Assembly: GCA_035943635.1 (NCBI GenBank)
Contig: DASZBX010000057.1
Span: forward strand, 71,756 to 135,755
Source: DASZBX01 sp035943635
Lineage (GTDB): Bacteria; Actinomycetota; Actinomycetes; Streptomycetales; Catenulisporaceae
Length of the DNA stretch: 64,000 bases
Direction of reading: 5' to 3'
Positions 7,936 to 16,410 of this stretch are shown one piece after another. Below the pieces are notes generated by a model. That model ran no database searches, had not been told where the DNA came from, and was given only the letters and a program-made list of their open reading frames with translations. Positions within the stretch are counted from its first letter, which is position 1; each line of letters starts with the position of its first letter. The position numbers and the translations under genes were made by a program.

Positions 7936-8970
7936 ATGGCCGTCCCGGACAAGAGGTCTGACACGCGCGGCGCGAACGGTTCCCGGCTGCCCGAACTGTG
8001 GAAGGCGCCGCTGGGCTCGGCCCGCGGCCGGGTGGCGGTGATCGCGGGAGCGGTGGTACTGGCGCTGGCCGCCTCGGCCACGATCGGTTTCGCGGTGTCC
8101 CGGCACCCCGGACCGGACACGTCGAACGTAGCCGCCGGATCACCGGAGACCGCCTCCGCGGCGCCGCCGAGCACGGCGCCGGGCGGGTTGTCGGGCACGT
8201 TCACCCTGCCGTCGTACTGGCCGTCCCCGTCGCCTTCGACCGGTGCCACGTCCTCGGCCCCGGCCCCGGCGGCTACCGCGCGCCCGACCAGTGGTCCGAC
8301 CGGCGGTCCGGCCGTGACCAAGCCGGCCCAGCCCGGGTCGTCGGTGCCGACGCCGATCGGGTCGTGGGCGCTGGGCGACGGCTCGGGCACGACCGCACTG
8401 GACTCGGTCGGCCACCACAACGGCGTGGCCGCGAACATCACCTGGGTCGGCGGGGCGGCCGAGTTCAACGGCACCGACAGCGAGATCACCGTCCCGTACC
8501 CGGTGGTCGACACCAGCCCCGGCAAGAGTTTCACGGTCGCCGCCTGGGTGTGCCTGCGGTCGGCCGACGGATTCGTGACCGCGGTCAGCCAGGACGGCTC
8601 CGACTTCAGCGGCTTCTTCCTGGAGTACTCGGGTTCTGACAACCGGTGGGCGTTCGCCCGGCAGAGCCTGGACGCGGCCGATACCGTCCCGCACCGCGCC
8701 CTGTCGACCGCGCCGCCGGCGCTGAACACCTGGACGCCCCTGGTCGGCGTGTTCAACGGCGCCACCGACGTGCTGCAGCTCTACGTCAACGGACAACTCC
8801 AGGGCACCGCGGTCGATCCCACGCCGTTCAAGGCGTCCGGGAACCTGGTGTTCGGCCGCTCCTTCGCCGGCGGCGGACAGAGCGCCTGGTTCCCCGGCCT
8901 GATCGACCACGTCAAGGTTTTCAACCAAGCCCTGACCGGAGCCCAGATCAGCGCCCTAGGATATCAGTGA
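7936..8970 (+). CDS. Membrane-anchored LamG/concanavalin-A-like protein
   Basis: A 344-residue protein with a membrane span near residues 33-55, a Pro/Ser/Thr/Ala-rich linker (about 60-140) and a C-terminal jelly-roll of the LamG/Laminin_G_3 type (about 142-344). Family hallmarks are the opening GSWALGDGSGTTALDSVG and the closing FPGLIDHVKVFNQALT. Such domains bind glycans or proteins at the cell surface. ATG 7936 has GAGG eight bases upstream. The architecture mirrors the divergent ricin-domain protein, suggesting two surface adhesins or sensors. No catalytic motif is visible. Confidence 0.8.
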   Translation: MAVPDKRSDTRGANGSRLPELWKAPLGSARGRVAVIAGAVVLALAASATIGFAVSRHPGPDTSNVAAGSPETASAAPPSTAPGGLSGTFTLPSYWPSPSPSTGATSSAPAPAATARPTSGPTGGPAVTKPAQPGSSVPTPIGSWALGDGSGTTALDSVGHHNGVAANITWVGGAAEFNGTDSEITVPYPVVDTSPGKSFTVAAWVCLRSADGFVTAVSQDGSDFSGFFLEYSGSDNRWAFARQSLDAADTVPHRALSTAPPALNTWTPLVGVFNGATDVLQLYVNGQLQGTAVDPTPFKASGNLVFGRSFAGGGQSAWFPGLIDHVKVFNQALTGAQISALGYQ

Positions 8971-9257
8971 GCTAATAATCCCGGCATGACGGGGACTCTT
9001 CCGGCCGAGCCGGGACCCGGTAGTGCCGTGCCCTCGGCGCGCCTCGGCAACCGGGTGGCGGCCCGCGAAAACGCCACCCCGGCTGTCGAGCCCCGCTCTT
9101 GTATTCCGGCTGATGCAGGTAGAGGATGGCGACGTAACCTACGGTGTCCACCTGGGTGTCCTGAGTGATCAATGCTCGAGTTTCGGATGCCCCGCCGTGT
9201 GCACAGAGCCCGGACCCCACCGTCAGGCACGACATCTGCAGTCCCCGGGAGGGACCC
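8971..9257. other. Intergenic region without a recognised gene
   Basis: A weak 7-bp stem (8979-8985 with 9009-9015, 23-nt loop) may end the upstream transcript. I see no convincing promoter or small gene in the rest. Confidence 0.35.
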
Positions 9258-9674
9258 ATGTCCGAACAGTCCAACATCACCATGGTCCAAAACCTGTTCG
9301 CCGCGCTCAATGAGGGTGACCTCACGGCCGCCGAGGAAGAGTTCCTGCACGATGAGGTCAGCGTCCACGTGCCCGGACAGCACGCGCTGGCCAAGAAGCA
9401 CGCCGGCAAGCAGAACGTCCTGGACTTCTACAGCGGTGTGCGCACCCAGACCGACGAGGTCACGTTCGAGATCGACTCGATCGCCGCCGCCGGGGACCAG
9501 GTCCTGGTCGAGTTGCACATCCAGGCCCGCCGCACCGGCCCGTCCGCGGCGACCGTGGACCTGCACGGGATGAACGCCATCACGTTCACCGACGGGAAGA
9601 TCGCCCAGATCCGCCAGTACACCGGCGACCAGCACACCCTCGACGGCTACCTGGCCTCGTCCGGCGCCAAGTAG
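9258..9674 (+). CDS. SnoaL/NTF2-like small protein
   Basis: A 138-residue protein with the cone-shaped NTF2/SnoaL pattern: an N-terminal helix (MVQNLFAALNEGDLTAAEEEF), a central barrel and the closing strand FTDGKIAQIRQYTGDQHTL. Members range from polyketide cyclases to ketosteroid isomerases and non-enzymatic binding proteins, and nothing here fixes the substrate. ATG 9258 is chosen because GGGAGGG lies five bases upstream and homology begins there; the open frame extends further upstream without coding character. It is monocistronic. Confidence 0.8.
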   Translation: MSEQSNITMVQNLFAALNEGDLTAAEEEFLHDEVSVHVPGQHALAKKHAGKQNVLDFYSGVRTQTDEVTFEIDSIAAAGDQVLVELHIQARRTGPSAATVDLHGMNAITFTDGKIAQIRQYTGDQHTLDGYLASSGAK

Positions 9675-9786
9675 TCCCCGGCCCGGGTCGAATCCCGTCC
9701 GGGTCACCAGGTGAACGGCCAGGTCAGGTACTATCTGATCTGGCCATTCTGTTGTCTGCGGGCAGCGATCAGTAGGGGGATCCGGC

Positions 9787-10854
9787 TTGAAGACGCCTGA
9801 GTCGATCGGGTTGCCGGTGTCCGATCCGGAGCCGTTGCGCCATGGATCGGCCAATGCCGCTACCGGCGGGGTGTGGCGGGTGCGGGGTACGGCGGGTGGG
9901 GCTGTGCTCAAGGTCGCCAGGGGTCCGCATCCTGAGCGGGCGCATATGGTTTGGCCGACCAGCGACGAGCCGGCGCATTGGAACTACTGGCGGCGCGAGT
10001 TGCTTGCCTACGAGTCCGGCTTGGCCGCGGCCGCGTATCGCGATGCGGGGATTGTCGTGCCGCAGGTGCTGAGCATGGACGAACGTGCGGACGGTGGCGT
10101 CGACCTGTGGCTTGAGGACGTGGAGGGCGTCGCCGGGTTCGAATGGTCGGTGCCCAGGCTTGCGCGGTTCGCCTATGAGCTGGGGGTGGGACAGGCGAAG
10201 TGGGTTGGGCGGGTACCAGATCAGGCGTGGCTCTCGCGGCGGTGGTTGGCTCAGTATCTGCGCCAGGAGCCGAGCCGGTCCGCGGGGTTGCCGGAGGAGG
10301 TTTGGGAGAGTCCGGAGACCGCGGCGGTTGTGGCCGGGTGGTCGGCGTCGGTGCGTTCGGGGGTGAGGCGGCTGTGGGGTGAGCGAGATCGTGTTCTGGC
10401 GGCGGCCGAGTCGGGGGACCGCACGTTGTGCCACCTGGACGTCTGGCCGTCCAACCTGCTGGATGCCGATTGTGTCAGCGTGCTGCTGGACTGGTCCTTC
10501 GTCGGGGAGGGCGCGGTCGGCGAGGACGTGGCCAACTTGATCGTGGACAGCTGCGCCGATGGGCTGATGGACATGGCGCTGCTGCCGGAGATCGCGCAGT
10601 CCTGCGTCGAGTCGTATGTGAATGGTCTGCGGGACGGCGGTTGGGCCGGGCGGGAGGACCAGGTCCGGCTCGCTGTCGCCGCGTGTGGGGCGGCCAAGTA
10701 CAGCTGGTTCGGGCCGACGTTTCTCGGCCGGGCGCTGCGCGGGGACACGACCCGGAGCAGCTACGGGCAGGATGACTCTGCTCTCGACGCCGTGCGTCGG
10801 ACGGGAGACCTGGTCGCGCTCATTGTTCAGTGGGCTGATGCAGTTCTCGGCTGA
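9787..10854 (+). CDS. Aminoglycoside-phosphotransferase-family kinase
   Basis: A 355-residue APH-fold small-molecule kinase. The catalytic loop CHLDVWPSNLL and the metal-binding LLDWSFVG are clear, and the N-terminal VLKVARG carries the ATP-binding lysine. Family members phosphorylate aminoglycosides, macrolides, choline, fructosamine or other metabolites; the substrate cannot be told from sequence. The start is TTG 9787 with AGGGGGA upstream. Its base composition is slightly lower in third-position GC than its neighbours. The 3' end overlaps the convergent TetR gene by 35 bp. Confidence 0.85.
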   Translation: MKTPESIGLPVSDPEPLRHGSANAATGGVWRVRGTAGGAVLKVARGPHPERAHMVWPTSDEPAHWNYWRRELLAYESGLAAAAYRDAGIVVPQVLSMDERADGGVDLWLEDVEGVAGFEWSVPRLARFAYELGVGQAKWVGRVPDQAWLSRRWLAQYLRQEPSRSAGLPEEVWESPETAAVVAGWSASVRSGVRRLWGERDRVLAAAESGDRTLCHLDVWPSNLLDADCVSVLLDWSFVGEGAVGEDVANLIVDSCADGLMDMALLPEIAQSCVESYVNGLRDGGWAGREDQVRLAVAACGAAKYSWFGPTFLGRALRGDTTRSSYGQDDSALDAVRRTGDLVALIVQWADAVLG

Positions 10855-11512
10855 GCGGGTTGGGCGAGGCGGGATCGGGCGCAGCCGGCGCGCGCAGGCC
10901 GTTGAGGCTGCCGGTGAATGCGCCTACGGCCAGCCGGGCGATCGTCTCGGGGGCGATTTGGGCGAAGCGGTCGTCGGGGAGGGAGAGCCAGTGCACGATG
11001 GTGGCGTCGACGAAACCGAGATAGCCGCGTAGGGCCACCACCACGGCCGGGTCGTCGGTGTCGACGGGCGCATCGGTGGCGGTGGGGGGATCGGCGGTGG
11101 CCAGGTCGGCGAGGATCTGGGCGCATATCTCGGCTCGCAGGTCCTCGATGAGCGCCGCGGTCTCGGGGAGTGCGGCTTCCTGGCTGCTGCGTAGGAGGGA
11201 GAGGAAGCCGGTCCGGTGTTTCTCGGCGTAGCGGGCGTAGTACAGCGCGGACTCGTGCAGCCGGGTCAGGGACGGCGGGCCGGGGATGGACTGCAGGCCC
11301 GCGCGCACGGTGTCGGCTGCGGCGTGGATGACTTCGAGGTAGAGCGACTGTTTGCTGCCGTAGTAGAAGACGATCAGCGGGGCGGTCACGCCGGCTGCGG
11401 CCGCGATCTCGGCCATGGAGACGGCGGCGTAGGGGCTGCGGCCGAACAGGTCGCGGGCCGCGGCGAGGATGGCGGCGCGGCGCTGGTCGGGGGAGAGGCG
11501 TCGCCGGGTCAT
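10820..11512 (-). CDS. TetR-family transcriptional regulator
   Basis: A 230-residue regulator. Residues ~8-55 are the TetR DNA-binding helix-turn-helix (AAILAAARDLFGRSPYAAVSMAEIAAAAGVTAPLIVFYYGSK in outline), and the rest is a helical ligand-binding domain. It is divergent from the GH13 gene across a 76-bp gap containing the inverted repeat ATTGAA-N6-TTCAAT, the likely operator for both. ATG 11512 is where the TetR fold starts, although its ribosome site is weak; an in-frame start near 11569 would overlap the operator. It overlaps the kinase gene tail to tail. Confidence 0.85.
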   Translation of the reverse strand: MTRRRLSPDQRRAAILAAARDLFGRSPYAAVSMAEIAAAAGVTAPLIVFYYGSKQSLYLEVIHAAADTVRAGLQSIPGPPSLTRLHESALYYARYAEKHRTGFLSLLRSSQEAALPETAALIEDLRAEICAQILADLATADPPTATDAPVDTDDPAVVVALRGYLGFVDATIVHWLSLPDDRFAQIAPETIARLAVGAFTGSLNGLRAPAAPDPASPNPLSRELHQPTEQ

Positions 11513-11552
11513 CGATCTCAGGGTAACAGCCGGGTCCGGCTGGTACGCTGCT

Positions 11553-11570
11553 ATTGAACGCTTATTCAAT
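11553..11570. promoter_or_regulatory. Candidate TetR operator
   Basis: A perfect 6-bp inverted repeat, ATTGAA (11553-11558) and TTCAAT (11565-11570), lies between the divergent TetR and GH13 genes, 19 bases before the GH13 start codon. It is the only clear palindrome in the gap. Confidence 0.5.
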
Positions 11571-11588
11571 TAGGAGGGGCGGGAGTCC

Positions 11589-12971
11589 ATGAGCGCCGAA
11601 TGGTCCGAGCACGCGATCTGGTGGCACCTGCATCCGATCAGTTTCCTGGGCGTGCCGGGTGAGGCTCCGGCGCAGGTGGGCGCCAGTACAGGAGCAACCG
11701 CGGAAGCTGAGGCGAATCATCGGCTGGGCCGGCTGGAGGGGTGGCTGGACTACCTGGTCGAGCTCGGCTGCAACGGGCTGGCGCTCGGGCCGATCTTCGC
11801 CAGCGAGTCGCATGGCTACGACACGACGGACCACTACCGGATCGACCCCCGGCTCGGCGACGGCGCGGACTTCGACCGGCTGGTCGCGGCCTGTCGGGAG
11901 CGTGGCGTGCGGCTGCTGCTCGACGGCGTGTTCAACCACGTCGGCCGCGGTTTCCCCGGGTTCGTCGACGTTCTCGCGCACGGGCGCGAGTCGCGGTACG
12001 CCTCGTGGTTCCGGCTCGACTTCGACAGTCCGGGGCAGGGCGGCGACGGGTTCGGCTACGCGGACTTCGAGGGGCACCGGAGCCTGGTCGCGCTCAACCA
12101 CGCGGAGCCCGCGGTGCTGGACTATGTCAGTGACGTGATGTCGCACTGGCTGGATCGCGGCGCGGACGGTTGGCGGCTGGACGCGGCCTACGCGGTCCCG
12201 AGCGAGTTCTGGCGGGCCGCCACGGAGCGGGTGCGGCGGCGGCACCCGCAGGCCTGGTTCGTCGGGGAGTACATCCACGGCGACTACGCGGCCGCAGTCC
12301 GCGACGGCGGCCTGGACTCGGCGACCCAGTACGAACTGTGGAAGGCCGTCTGGAGCAGCATCAACGACGGCAACCTGTTCGAGCTGGCCTGGGCGCTGGA
12401 GCGGCACGAGGGGTTCGCGGCGCAGATGCGTCCGCTCGTCTTCGTCGGCAACCACGACGTCACCCGGCTGGCCAGTCGGCTGGAGGACGAACGGCACCTG
12501 GCGCACGCGCTCGCGATCCTGTTCACCGTGCCGGGGATTCCGAGCGTCTACGCGGGGGACGAGCAGGCGTTCCGCGGTGTGAAGTACGAACGCGAGGGCG
12601 GGGACGAGGAGATCCGGCCGGCGTTCCCGCAGGAGGGGCCCGGCGGCCTGGCGGCGTACGGGTGGCCGGTCTATCGGCTGCACCAGGATCTGATCGGGCT
12701 GCGCCGGCGGCATCCGTGGTTGGTGCGCGGGCAGATCGAGAAGCTGCATCTGGACAATCTCGCCTTCGCGTATCGGGTGCACGAGGCCGACCCGGGGCCC
12801 GGCGCCGGGCCGGGCGGGAGCCTGGTGGTGTTGCTCAACCTGGGGGACGGCGACGTCACGTTCCCGGTCGAGCTGCCCGGGGCGAAGCGGCTGCTCGGCA
12901 GCGGTGCTGACGGCGGGGCGGTCGAGCAGGTCGAGGCGCATGGGTGGGCGATCGTCGAACTCCAGCCGTGA
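11589..12971 (+). CDS. GH13 alpha-amylase-family enzyme
   Basis: A 460-residue intracellular GH13 enzyme without signal peptide. The barrel shows the conserved regions DGVFNHVGRG, GWRLDAAY (nucleophile D198), VGEYI (acid/base E227) and GNHDV (transition-state D290). A short C-terminal beta domain follows (VVLLNLGDGDVTFPVELPG). GH13 enzymes hydrolyse or rearrange alpha-glucosidic bonds; the compact size and cytoplasmic location suggest a maltodextrin, trehalose or related substrate, which I cannot specify. ATG 11589 has AGGAGGGG upstream. It is divergent from a TetR gene that probably controls it. Confidence 0.85.
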   Translation: MSAEWSEHAIWWHLHPISFLGVPGEAPAQVGASTGATAEAEANHRLGRLEGWLDYLVELGCNGLALGPIFASESHGYDTTDHYRIDPRLGDGADFDRLVAACRERGVRLLLDGVFNHVGRGFPGFVDVLAHGRESRYASWFRLDFDSPGQGGDGFGYADFEGHRSLVALNHAEPAVLDYVSDVMSHWLDRGADGWRLDAAYAVPSEFWRAATERVRRRHPQAWFVGEYIHGDYAAAVRDGGLDSATQYELWKAVWSSINDGNLFELAWALERHEGFAAQMRPLVFVGNHDVTRLASRLEDERHLAHALAILFTVPGIPSVYAGDEQAFRGVKYEREGGDEEIRPAFPQEGPGGLAAYGWPVYRLHQDLIGLRRRHPWLVRGQIEKLHLDNLAFAYRVHEADPGPGAGPGGSLVVLLNLGDGDVTFPVELPGAKRLLGSGADGGAVEQVEAHGWAIVELQP

Positions 12972-13010
12972 GCGAGTAAGTGCGAGCGGATTCTCTTGGT
13001 AAGAGTGGAC

Positions 13011-13039
13011 TTGCATGAAGCGGCGGGAGCGCCTATATT
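13011..13039 (+). promoter_or_regulatory. Strong vegetative promoter for the alpha/beta hydrolase
   Basis: TTGCAT (13011-13016), a 17-bp spacer and TATATT (13034-13039) closely match the primary sigma consensus, 40 bases before the ATG at 13079. Confidence 0.65.
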
Positions 13040-13078
13040 CATGAGAGTCAGGTCTTACGAAGAGAAGGAAGTCTCCTC

Positions 13079-13906
13079 ATGTCTGCTCCCACCACTGCCA
13101 ACCGCACCTCCCGGACCGTCGAGCTCTCCGGCGGGGTCTCGCTCAGCATCGACGAGTTCGGGACCAACACCGAGGGGCAGGGCGTCCTCGTGCTGCACGG
13201 CGGCGCCGGACCACGGTCGGTCGCCGGACTGGCCGGCGTGTTGTCAGAGCACGTGTACGCGGTCGTGCCCACGCATCCGGGTTTCGACGGCACGCCGCGA
13301 CCGGAATCGTTCGACTCCATGGCCGATCTGGCCGTCGCCTACCTGGACCTGCTCGACGAACTCGACCTGACCGGGGTCATGGTGATCGGCAACTCGGTCG
13401 GCGGGTGGATCGCCGCCGAGATGGCCCTGCGCGACACCCGCGGCCGGATCGGCTGCCTGGTGCTGGTCAACGCGACCGGCATCGATACCGACGGCGAGTC
13501 GAAGGTCGTCGACCCGCGCGGGATGGCGCCCGCGGACATCAGCAAGCTGTCGTTCGCCGACGCGGCCTTCCGGCCGGACTTCTCCTCGTTCTCCGACCAG
13601 CAGCGGGCCGGCATGATCGCCAACCAGCAGACGCTGTCCGCCTACGCCGGCCCGGAGTTCAGCCACGACCCGAAGCTGCGCGGGCGGCTGCACCGGGTCA
13701 CCGTGCCGGTGCTGGTGGTCTGGGGCGAGCAGGACGGGATCGCGCCGCTGGAGTACGGCCGGGCCTACGCCGAGTCCTTCCCGAACGGGCACTTCGCGCC
13801 GGTCGCGGAGGCCGGGCACTTCCCGCAGATCGAGCAGATGGGCCGCACCATGGGCGCGATCGGGAACTTCGTGGACACGGTGATGAAGCCGGGCGGGCAG
13901 GCCTGA
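13079..13906 (+). CDS. Alpha/beta hydrolase
   Basis: A 275-residue cytoplasmic hydrolase of the alpha/beta fold. The oxyanion segment LHGGAG is followed by the nucleophile elbow GNSVGG (S106), the acid in GEQDG (D219) and the histidine in AGHFP (H247), a complete catalytic triad. Substrate is unknown; esterases, haloperoxidase-like and C-C hydrolases share this layout. ATG 13079 follows GAGAAGGAAG. A near-consensus promoter lies just upstream, suggesting steady expression. It is monocistronic and followed by the MFS exporter after 133 bp. Confidence 0.85.
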   Translation: MSAPTTANRTSRTVELSGGVSLSIDEFGTNTEGQGVLVLHGGAGPRSVAGLAGVLSEHVYAVVPTHPGFDGTPRPESFDSMADLAVAYLDLLDELDLTGVMVIGNSVGGWIAAEMALRDTRGRIGCLVLVNATGIDTDGESKVVDPRGMAPADISKLSFADAAFRPDFSSFSDQQRAGMIANQQTLSAYAGPEFSHDPKLRGRLHRVTVPVLVVWGEQDGIAPLEYGRAYAESFPNGHFAPVAEAGHFPQIEQMGRTMGAIGNFVDTVMKPGGQA

Positions 13907-14039
13907 TCCACAGCGCGGCGCGGCAGGGCCCGGAGTCTGGGCCCGGCCGCGCGGCGCCGGCCACCGCTCGGCGGCGATGGCGTAGGCAGGTGCGGGGCGC
14001 GCGGGCAACCAGGGCAAGCAGGCAAGCAGAGGAGGGGAC

Positions 14040-15593
14040 ATGCCAGATCTCGACTATCGTCGTCGGCTGCTCGTGCTGGCCGTGTGCTGTATGAGTCTGC
14101 TGATCGCCGGTGTGGACACGACCGCGGTGAACGTCGCGTTGCCCGCGATCCGGCGGGATCTGACCGCGTCCGTCAGTGGCCTGCAATGGACCGTGGACGG
14201 ATACACCCTGGCCGTGGCCGGGTTTCTGATGCTCGCCGGGTCGACGGCGGACCGGATCGGGCGGCGGCGGGTGTTCCGGTTCGGGGTGGCGATGTTCACG
14301 CTCGGATCGCTCGCCTGCTCGCTGGCGCCGGGACTTTCCTGGCTGGTCGCGTTCCGGGTGGTGCAGGGCTTGGGGGCCAGCATGCTCAACCCGGTCGCGT
14401 TGTCGATCTTGACCACGACCTTCACCGATCGGCGGGAACGGACCCGGGCGATCGGGGTGTGGAGCGGGACGATCGGACTGTCCCTCGCGCTCGGGCCCGT
14501 CGTCGGCGGACTGTTGGTCGGTGCGGCCGGATGGCGGTCGGTGTTCTGGATCAACATTCCGGTCGGTGCGGCCGCGTTCGTGCTGGCCGGGTGGTTCGTG
14601 CCGGAGTCCAGGGCGGCCGGCGCGCGGCGGGCGGATCCGGTCGGGCAGGTGTTGGCCGTCGCGGTGATGGTCGCGATCGTGGGGGCGATCATCGAAGGGG
14701 CACGGGCCGGATATGGCAGCCCGCTGATTGTGGGGTTGTTCGCGGTGGGTATTTCGGGTGCCGTGATGCTGGTCCGATACGAGCGGCGCCGGGAGCAGCC
14801 GCTGATCGACCCGGCGTTCTTCCGCTCGATTCCGTTCACCGGCGCGGCTTTCGCGGCCGTCGCCGCGTTCACCGCGATGGCCGGATTCCTCTTTCTCAAT
14901 ACCCTGTATCTTCAGGACGTGCGCGGATACGGTGCGCTGCATGCCGGGCTGCTGACCGTGCCGTTGGCCGGGGCCACGGCGATCTCCTCGCCGATCTCCG
15001 GCCGGATCACCGCGCGGTACGGCCCGCGGCCGCCGCTGGTCGCGGCCGGAGTGTTGGTGGCGGTCTCGGCGGTCATGCTGACCATGCTCACGCCCGCGAC
15101 CTCCCTGCCGGTGCTGCTCGTCGCGTATGCGTTGTTCGGCACGGGATTCGGGCTGGTCAACACGCCGATCACGAACACCGCGGTGTCCGGCATGCCGCGC
15201 TCGCAGGCCGGGGTGTCCGCCGCGATCGCCTCGACCGGGCGGCAGATCGGCAACAGTCTGGGCGTGGCGGTCGTCGGGTCGATCGTGACGGCGCGGGCCG
15301 GCGGCGTGAGCGGAGGCGGGTCGTTCAGCGCGGCCAGTCATCTGGGGTTCTGGGTCCTGGCCGGTTGCGGGGCGCTGGTCGCGGTTGTGGGGATCGTGAC
15401 CACGACCCGGTGGGCTGCGGCGAGTGCTGCGCGGGTTGCTGCCGGGTTTTCCGGGACGTCGCCGACCGTCGCCGATCAATCGGCGGTGGCGGTGGCGCCG
15501 TCCCCAACAAGATCATGCGAGCAGCGTCGCATTGTTGGAGCCAGCTCGCTGCGCGTCGCTATACTGGGCGCAGCCCGAAAGGTGAACCGATGA
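14040..15593 (+). CDS. MFS drug exporter of the DHA2 (EmrB/QacA) type
   Basis: A 517-residue protein with about 14 membrane segments. The N-terminal D-x-T-AVNVALP and the G-x-x-x-D-R-x-G-RRR loop (TADRIGRRRVFRFG) are DHA2 signatures; these proteins export drugs or toxic metabolites using the proton gradient. ATG 14040 follows AGGAGGGGAC. The stop overlaps the TetR start by ATGA, so the two genes form one unit. The last ~30 codons (after a Pro/Ser stretch) have no membrane character and contain a possible internal promoter, so the conserved protein may end near residue 480. Confidence 0.85.
   Translation: MPDLDYRRRLLVLAVCCMSLLIAGVDTTAVNVALPAIRRDLTASVSGLQWTVDGYTLAVAGFLMLAGSTADRIGRRRVFRFGVAMFTLGSLACSLAPGLSWLVAFRVVQGLGASMLNPVALSILTTTFTDRRERTRAIGVWSGTIGLSLALGPVVGGLLVGAAGWRSVFWINIPVGAAAFVLAGWFVPESRAAGARRADPVGQVLAVAVMVAIVGAIIEGARAGYGSPLIVGLFAVGISGAVMLVRYERRREQPLIDPAFFRSIPFTGAAFAAVAAFTAMAGFLFLNTLYLQDVRGYGALHAGLLTVPLAGATAISSPISGRITARYGPRPPLVAAGVLVAVSAVMLTMLTPATSLPVLLVAYALFGTGFGLVNTPITNTAVSGMPRSQAGVSAAIASTGRQIGNSLGVAVVGSIVTARAGGVSGGGSFSAASHLGFWVLAGCGALVAVVGIVTTTRWAAASAARVAAGFSGTSPTVADQSAVAVAPSPTRSCEQRRIVGASSLRVAILGAARKVNR
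15535..15565 (+). promoter_or_regulatory. Possible internal promoter for the TetR gene
   Basis: TTGGAG (15535-15540) and a good -10 TATACT (15560-15565) are separated by 19 bp, inside the 3' end of the exporter gene and 25 bases before the TetR start. The long spacer makes this tentative. Confidence 0.3.
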
Positions 15594-16213
15594 CCGAGCA
15601 GAGTGCGAACGGCCGCGCCAACCAGAAACTGCGCACGCGCACCGCGATCGTGCAGGCCGCGGCCGAGTTGAGCCGGACCGGCCGCGAGGTGACCATGCCG
15701 GAGATCGCCAAGGCGGCGCTGGTCTCCGAGGCCACGGCCTACCGGTACTTCCCCGACCTGGCCGGCCTGCTCCAGGAGGCGATCGCCGGGCAGCTGCCGA
15801 CCCCGGCCGAGGCCCTGGCCGCGGTCGCCGACTCGGCGGATCCGGTCGAGCGGGTCGGCGCGGCGACCGAGTTCCTGCTGCGGCACGTGCTGGCCCGGCA
15901 GGGCGTGGTCCGCGCCATGATCGCGTCGACCATGACCCGGCCGGGCGAGGCCGCCGCCCGCCCCGGACTGCGGGTCGGACTGATCGATCACGCGCTGGCG
16001 CCGCTGGTCAGCGGACTGGCATCCGGGTCGACGGAGCATGCGGCCGAACTGGAACAGCTGCGCCGGGACCTCGCGATCGTGGTCAGCGCGGAGGCCCTGT
16101 TCAGCCTGACCGACCTCTACCAGGTGGCTCCCGAGGACGCGATCGCCAGCGTCGTGCACACGGCGACGACCCTGACCAGGGCGTTCGTGCAGGAGTACGT
16201 CACGACGCGCTAG
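15590..16213 (+). CDS. TetR-family regulator, translationally coupled to the exporter
   Basis: A 207-residue TetR regulator with the DNA-binding helices at ~15-60 (AELSRTGREVTMPEIAKAAL, EATAYRYFPD). The ATG shares an ATGA overlap with the exporter stop, suggesting co-translation; regulators placed like this usually repress their own exporter. The stop codon TAG is unusual: its TA is the apparent target dinucleotide of the MITE-like element and its G is the first base of the element's terminal repeat, so the original C-terminus may have been longer. Confidence 0.85.
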   Translation: MTEQSANGRANQKLRTRTAIVQAAAELSRTGREVTMPEIAKAALVSEATAYRYFPDLAGLLQEAIAGQLPTPAEALAAVADSADPVERVGAATEFLLRHVLARQGVVRAMIASTMTRPGEAAARPGLRVGLIDHALAPLVSGLASGSTEHAAELEQLRRDLAIVVSAEALFSLTDLYQVAPEDAIASVVHTATTLTRAFVQEYVTTR

Positions 16214-16410
16214 GCGGTGTTGGGGAATGTGTCAAGGCCACGGCATGACCGCCGGTTTGTGCTGGTAGGTGAGGCGAATCTGGTCGGCGCCGAGCATGGG
16301 CGCGCCGCACGGGACGGCTCATACTCGGTCGTCTGCGCCGTTCCGTGCGGTACGGCCAGGCGACGGCGATCACCGGACTCGCGCCTTGAGACATTCCCAA
16401 ACACTGCCTA
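16211..16410. mobile_element. MITE-like element with 26-bp terminal inverted repeats
   Basis: Bases 16213-16238 and the reverse complement of 16383-16408 match at 23 of 26 positions (core GGGAATGT-x-TCAAGGC). Both ends are flanked by TA, as for an insertion that duplicates TA. The ~196-bp interior has no convincing gene; it has a second, internal inverted repeat (16307-16320 with 16339-16352, one mismatch, 18-nt loop). It lies exactly between two convergent genes and provides the final base of both TAG stop codons. Size and ends fit a non-autonomous MITE mobilised in trans by an IS5- or IS630-type transposase; the family is not identified. Confidence 0.65.
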
